From: Scleroderma bovista
Lineage: Eukaryota > Basidiomycota > Agaricomycetes > Boletales > Sclerodermataceae
Length of the DNA stretch: 25,688 nt
Reading direction: 5' to 3'
Assembly: GCA_037178675.1 (NCBI GenBank)
Contig: JAYMGJ010000767.1
Span: 1-25,688, forward strand
The position numbers and the translations under genes were made by a program. The notes under the pieces are model-generated. The model worked only from the letters and a program-made list of their open reading frames with translations. It searched no databases and was not told the origin of the DNA. Position 1 is the first letter of the stretch. Each line of letters opens with the position of its first letter. Positions 22,895 through 25,688 of this stretch are shown here, piece by piece.

Positions 22895-23660
22895 CTAGAG
22901 GTTGGTGCAGCAAAGGGGCAAGGGGGCTCCTGACGTCCAGAAGCAATGAGATATGAAGGATAGACAGGCTAGACTCTGCTTGAGCCTAGAGAAATACTTG
23001 GACTTGAATAGATTGAATAAAACTTGAATATCAGAGTCTTTAGACCTTCACTGAAGCCTACAAGACTTAAAGAGCTGAGGGGATACTGACTGAGAGAGTC
23101 TGAGAGAGGGATAATTTCGTGCTATTGGGTCTCTTTTTCACTGGGCTGAGCCCAGGGGTTTAAATACATGGGGGGGCACAGCATTAAAGTACAAAAAGAG
23201 AAGGGAGTAAGCAGAATTTGTCAAGGATTGATAAGGGATTGGTAAGAGCTTTGTAAGGGGTTTGTAAGTGATCAGTAAGCAAGGGATAAGCAGGAATGAG
23301 TAAGCATAGGGAGCATGAATAAGCTGCTGAGTAAAGGAATGAGTAAGCTGCATGACAAGATTGATTGGTAAGGGAGTGAGTCATCAGCTGAGTAATATAC
23401 CAAAAATGCGAAAGGGATAGAGTAATACTGATGACAAGAGAGCATCAGTAAGCAAGGGATGAGTCACTGCACAGCAGAAGGAGTCATTGATGCACAGCCT
23501 AAGAAGTTTGATGGGGGGCTGTGTACCATCAGGAATTTGATGGGACAATAATGGGGAAGATCTGAGATAAACAGGGGGATTGATCCGAGACAAAACAGCC
23601 ACAAGAAGGGTACCAGGGGTCCAGAGGTCTTTTTGGGGGGTCAGCATACACTAAGGTATA
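22895..23660 (-). mobile_element. Possible solo LTR or LTR-like remnant
   Basis: Read on the minus strand, this stretch has a layout like an LTR: a long repetitive U3-like part, then TATTTAAA (23159-23166 region), a 15-bp palindrome CTGGGCTGAGCCCAG (23141-23155), and a T-rich R/U5-like part with TTTTATTCAATCTATTCAAG. The U3-like part (23200-23480) contains twelve TAAG words on the plus strand. I found no matching partner LTR, no clear target-site duplication and no primer-binding site, so the ends are guesses and the call is weak. Confidence 0.25.
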
Positions 23661-24666
23661 GTGCATGTGTTCTAGCGCCGCTGAAGCACAACCATGGGCT
23701 CCCTTGATGAGCTCTCTTCTGGGAAAGAACGAGAGAGGGTTCTTCTTCCTAATAGCACTATAAAGTGGGGGGAATAACTGTCATGGTGCTGGGGGACATC
23801 GTCTGAAAGTAGGGAAGCGGATAGAGTATTGAATTTGACGCATCCAGGGAAGCGAGATGAACGACAGAGGAAGATGGACATGGCAAGTATCTGGGAGGAA
23901 GGGACCATAGGCTGAGGGCTCAGGGGACACAGAGACAACCAGAGAAGACTTCTCAAGCTTGACAATAGACCTAAGATGACCAAAGTATGTCCTTGACGCA
24001 GGACTGATGAGGAGAACGTGCTGACCGAGAACGAGAGGGACTGAGGGAGCAGGCTGGGAAGATATGTGCCAGGCAGTGCACGGGAACTCTGGGAGAGGCT
24101 GTCCTAAGAGCAGGACATAGTGGAGATCTGCAGCAATAGCAGAGAAATGATCCAGAGAAAATACGGACTCCATAGTGAGCAATGAAGCGAATGTCTGGAT
24201 TGTGGGGGGAATATCTCTGTGGGAAATGAACGGATTTGCGTCAGAACTTGACAGGCAGATAGACCACGTTCTAGGCTCTCTGACGGTATAGTCACGTGCC
24301 TGATAGCTTCAGAAACGACGGAGCTATTCAAAATATCGGAATGCCGGCACTGGGTGCCTAAAATGACATTTGGGCACTAAAAATCATTTCTTCTCTTTCT
24401 CCTTCGTTTCTCCATCAATTCTTCGGCTTCTTTGATCGTTCTGGTATGGGAGTTGGACTGCAGACGTGTGCATTCCTTTCTCATACCACAATTGACATTA
24501 TTCCTTCAGTTTCTTCTGCTTCTTGGCAGTTCTCATGTGATAGATGACTGTCTGCATTGGCATTCATCTCTCGCATCAGGATAGTCTTCTTGTGTGATAG
24601 ATGGCTACGATGAGGGTCCGTCGTGCTTATCCTTCCCATAAGGATCATTCGATATAGGTGTTATCT
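23661..24666. other. Unassigned, possibly decayed element
   Basis: Minus-strand open frames of 103, 133 and 75 codons overlap between 23672 and 24331. The 133-codon one (24182-23781) has a protein-like mix (DHFSAIAADLHYVLLLGQPLPEF) but matches no family I recognise. From 24380 to 24600 the plus strand is T- and C-rich with repeated TTCTTC words and a twice-used TGTGATAGATG (24537 and 24593 area). It could be the remains of a mobile element. Confidence 0.3.
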
Positions 24667-24708
24667 TCCATGTTCACTGTACCAAACCTGTTTGGTGCGT
24701 GACATTGC
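24667..24708 (+). repeat. Left terminal inverted repeat
   Basis: Starts TCCATGTTCACTGTACCAAA and ends GTGCGTGACATTGC. It contains a small palindrome, ACCAAAC-CT-GTTTGGT (24681-24696). The partner is at 25469-25510, with six mismatches and no gaps. Confidence 0.85.
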
Positions 24709-24714
24709 GGGGGC

Positions 24715-24960
24715 ATTGGTGGTAGGATGGTCATCGCCGTCGGGTCGGGTCGCGACGACGCTGGTGGTGGGATGGTGACCGCATCGTCGACGCAGGCCAT
24801 GGCCATGGTCAGTGCTGTTGCTGGTAGTCATCGTCGTCGCGTTCGCGTTGGTGTTGGCTGTCATCATTGTCATCTGGTCGACAACGCTGGTGGTGGCCAT
24901 TGTCGTCGTCGCTGATGGTGGTGGTTGCGTCGACTACGCTGGTGGTGGTGGTGGTGAGAT
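24715..24960. repeat. Left arm GTGGTGG/GTCGTCG degenerate minisatellite
   Basis: Imperfect units of roughly 25-35 bp built from GTCGNC, ACGCTGGTGGTGG and a variable spacer. Clear copies are near 24757, 24876 and 24930. It reads as the reverse complement type of the right arm. Open frames across it are Val/Gly/His-rich translations of the repeat, not genes. Confidence 0.7.
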
Positions 24961-25029
24961 GGCTGTGGACGAGGCGTGTAGTGAAGCCTTAGAAAATATT
25001 GATTGTTGAATATGCTGATATAATCATGT

Positions 25030-25049
25030 ACACAAACACACACACACAC
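25030..25049 (+). repeat. CA-dinucleotide tract
   Basis: An interrupted (AC)n run near the centre of the foldback element, between its two repeat arms. Confidence 0.8.
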
Positions 25050-25086
25050 TTCAAAAATGTCTCTAAGTCTCCTCACTCTCTGTCTT

Positions 25087-25465
25087 CTACCACCACCACC
25101 ACCACACCACGTGTTGACCACCACCATCACCAGCGTCAACAATGACACGGCCACCACCACCCACGTCGATGACGATGCAGCCACCACCACCAACGTCAAT
25201 GACGACATGATGACCACCCCCAACGACGACGACGAAGTGACCTCCACCCCCAAAGTCGTCAATGACGCGGCCACCACCACCCCCAATGTCGACGACAACA
25301 TGACCACCATCACCACCCACGTCGACAACGACGCGATCACCCACCACCCACGTCGATGTCGATGCGGCCACCACCACACCCAATGTCGACATTGATGCAA
25401 CTACCATCACCACCACCACCAACGTCGACGATGACGACGTGACCACCACCACCCTCAACGATGAC
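25087..25465. repeat. Right arm CCACCAC/GTCGACGAC minisatellite
   Basis: About a dozen degenerate units near 30 bp, each a CCACCACCACC run followed by CACGTCGATGACGA-like sequence. CpG-containing CGTCGACGAC blocks alternate with the CCACC runs. Long frames on both strands (Thr/Asp/His-rich on plus, Val/Gly-rich on minus) only reflect the repeat. Confidence 0.8.
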
Positions 25466-25468
25466 GAT

Positions 25469-25510
25469 GCGATGTCACACACCAAACGTGTTTGGTACTG
25501 TGGACATGGA
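25469..25510 (-). repeat. Right terminal inverted repeat
   Basis: Inverted partner of 24667-24708. Its inner palindrome is perfect: ACCAAAC-GT-GTTTGGT (25481-25496). Confidence 0.85.
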
Positions 25511-25688
25511 GAGAGTTAGCCGATGAAACTAATGCGAAGAACGCACCCAAGATCTGTTGAAAGATTGTCCCGACTTGAGGGATACAGACAGCCCTCGCTA
25601 TCCATATCACGCAAAGTCAAGACTATCTTTATGCAAAGAATGAATACAAGCTCGTTGTAGCCATCTATTGCACAAGAATGACTATTCT

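Larger units (their letters stand above)
24667..25510. mobile_element. Foldback/MITE-like element with 42-bp terminal inverted repeats
   Basis: The ends (24667-24708 and 25469-25510) are inverted copies, identical at 36 of 42 positions. Inside, the left arm is GTGGTGG-rich on the plus strand and the right arm CCACCAC-rich, so the arms are also roughly inverted copies. About 125 bp of unrelated AT-richer sequence with a CA tract forms the centre. The whole could fold into a long hairpin. No transposase is encoded, so it would be non-autonomous. TTA occurs 3 bp outside the left end and 5 bp outside the right end; a TTA target duplication is possible but unproven. Confidence 0.7.

Noticed and set aside
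25087..25465. CRISPR-like array
   Set aside because: Units are degenerate, have no unique spacers of constant length, and the genome is eukaryotic.
24870..25485. Val/Gly/His-rich and Thr/Asp-rich open frames of up to 176 codons
   Set aside because: They are translations of the CCACCAC minisatellite on both strands, with no start context or domain.

Overview
The window reads as nuclear DNA of an agaricomycete-type basidiomycete fungus. The protein genes are cut by many very short introns (about 43-80 bp), packed on both strands and separated by small gaps, and the protein set is fungal (SYO1, EXO5, Ark-type kinase, RIB7, ISC1, CPL1-like secreted protein). The species cannot be named from the sequence. 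I rebuilt ten complete gene models and one 5'-truncated model. Every model closes to a whole number of codons, and most exon joins restore conserved motifs.

Layout, left to right: (1) the 3' part of SYO1 (1-2337, +); (2) an 1.18 kb gap holding a candidate U1 snRNA gene (3238-3410, +) with a TATA box 33 bp upstream, plus a short telomere-like CCCTAA tract; (3) EXO5 (3517-5730, +); (4) a Ctr-family copper transporter (6011-6891, +); (5) a large Ark1/Prk1 (NAK-family) kinase (7072-11091, -) that diverges from (6) a beta-hydroxyacid dehydrogenase (11286-12699, +); (7) a secreted protein with dibasic-bounded tandem repeats and a CPL1-like cysteine domain (13132-14404, +); (8) RIB7 (14847-15760, -), divergent from (9) methionine aminopeptidase 2 (16075-17846, +); (10) an HSL-type alpha/beta hydrolase (18127-20277, +), convergent with (11) ISC1 (20350-21866, -), which shares a 72-bp promoter with (12) NXT1 (21939-22509, +).

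The last 3.2 kb (22510-25688) has no gene I can support. It holds an LTR-like stretch with a dense run of TAAG words (about 22.9-23.7 kb) and, at 24667-25510, an 844-bp foldback element. That element has 42-bp terminal inverted repeats (36/42 identical) and two arms of opposite-strand GTGGTGG/CCACCAC minisatellite.

The genes are mostly unlinked housekeeping functions: ribosomal protein import, DNA repair, mRNA export, N-terminal Met removal, riboflavin and sphingolipid metabolism, and endocytosis control. No biosynthetic cluster or defence system is visible. The most interesting items are the U1 snRNA candidate, the foldback element, the repeat-bearing CPL1-like protein, GC-AG introns in SYO1 and MetAP2, and the very compact ISC1/NXT1 divergent promoter.
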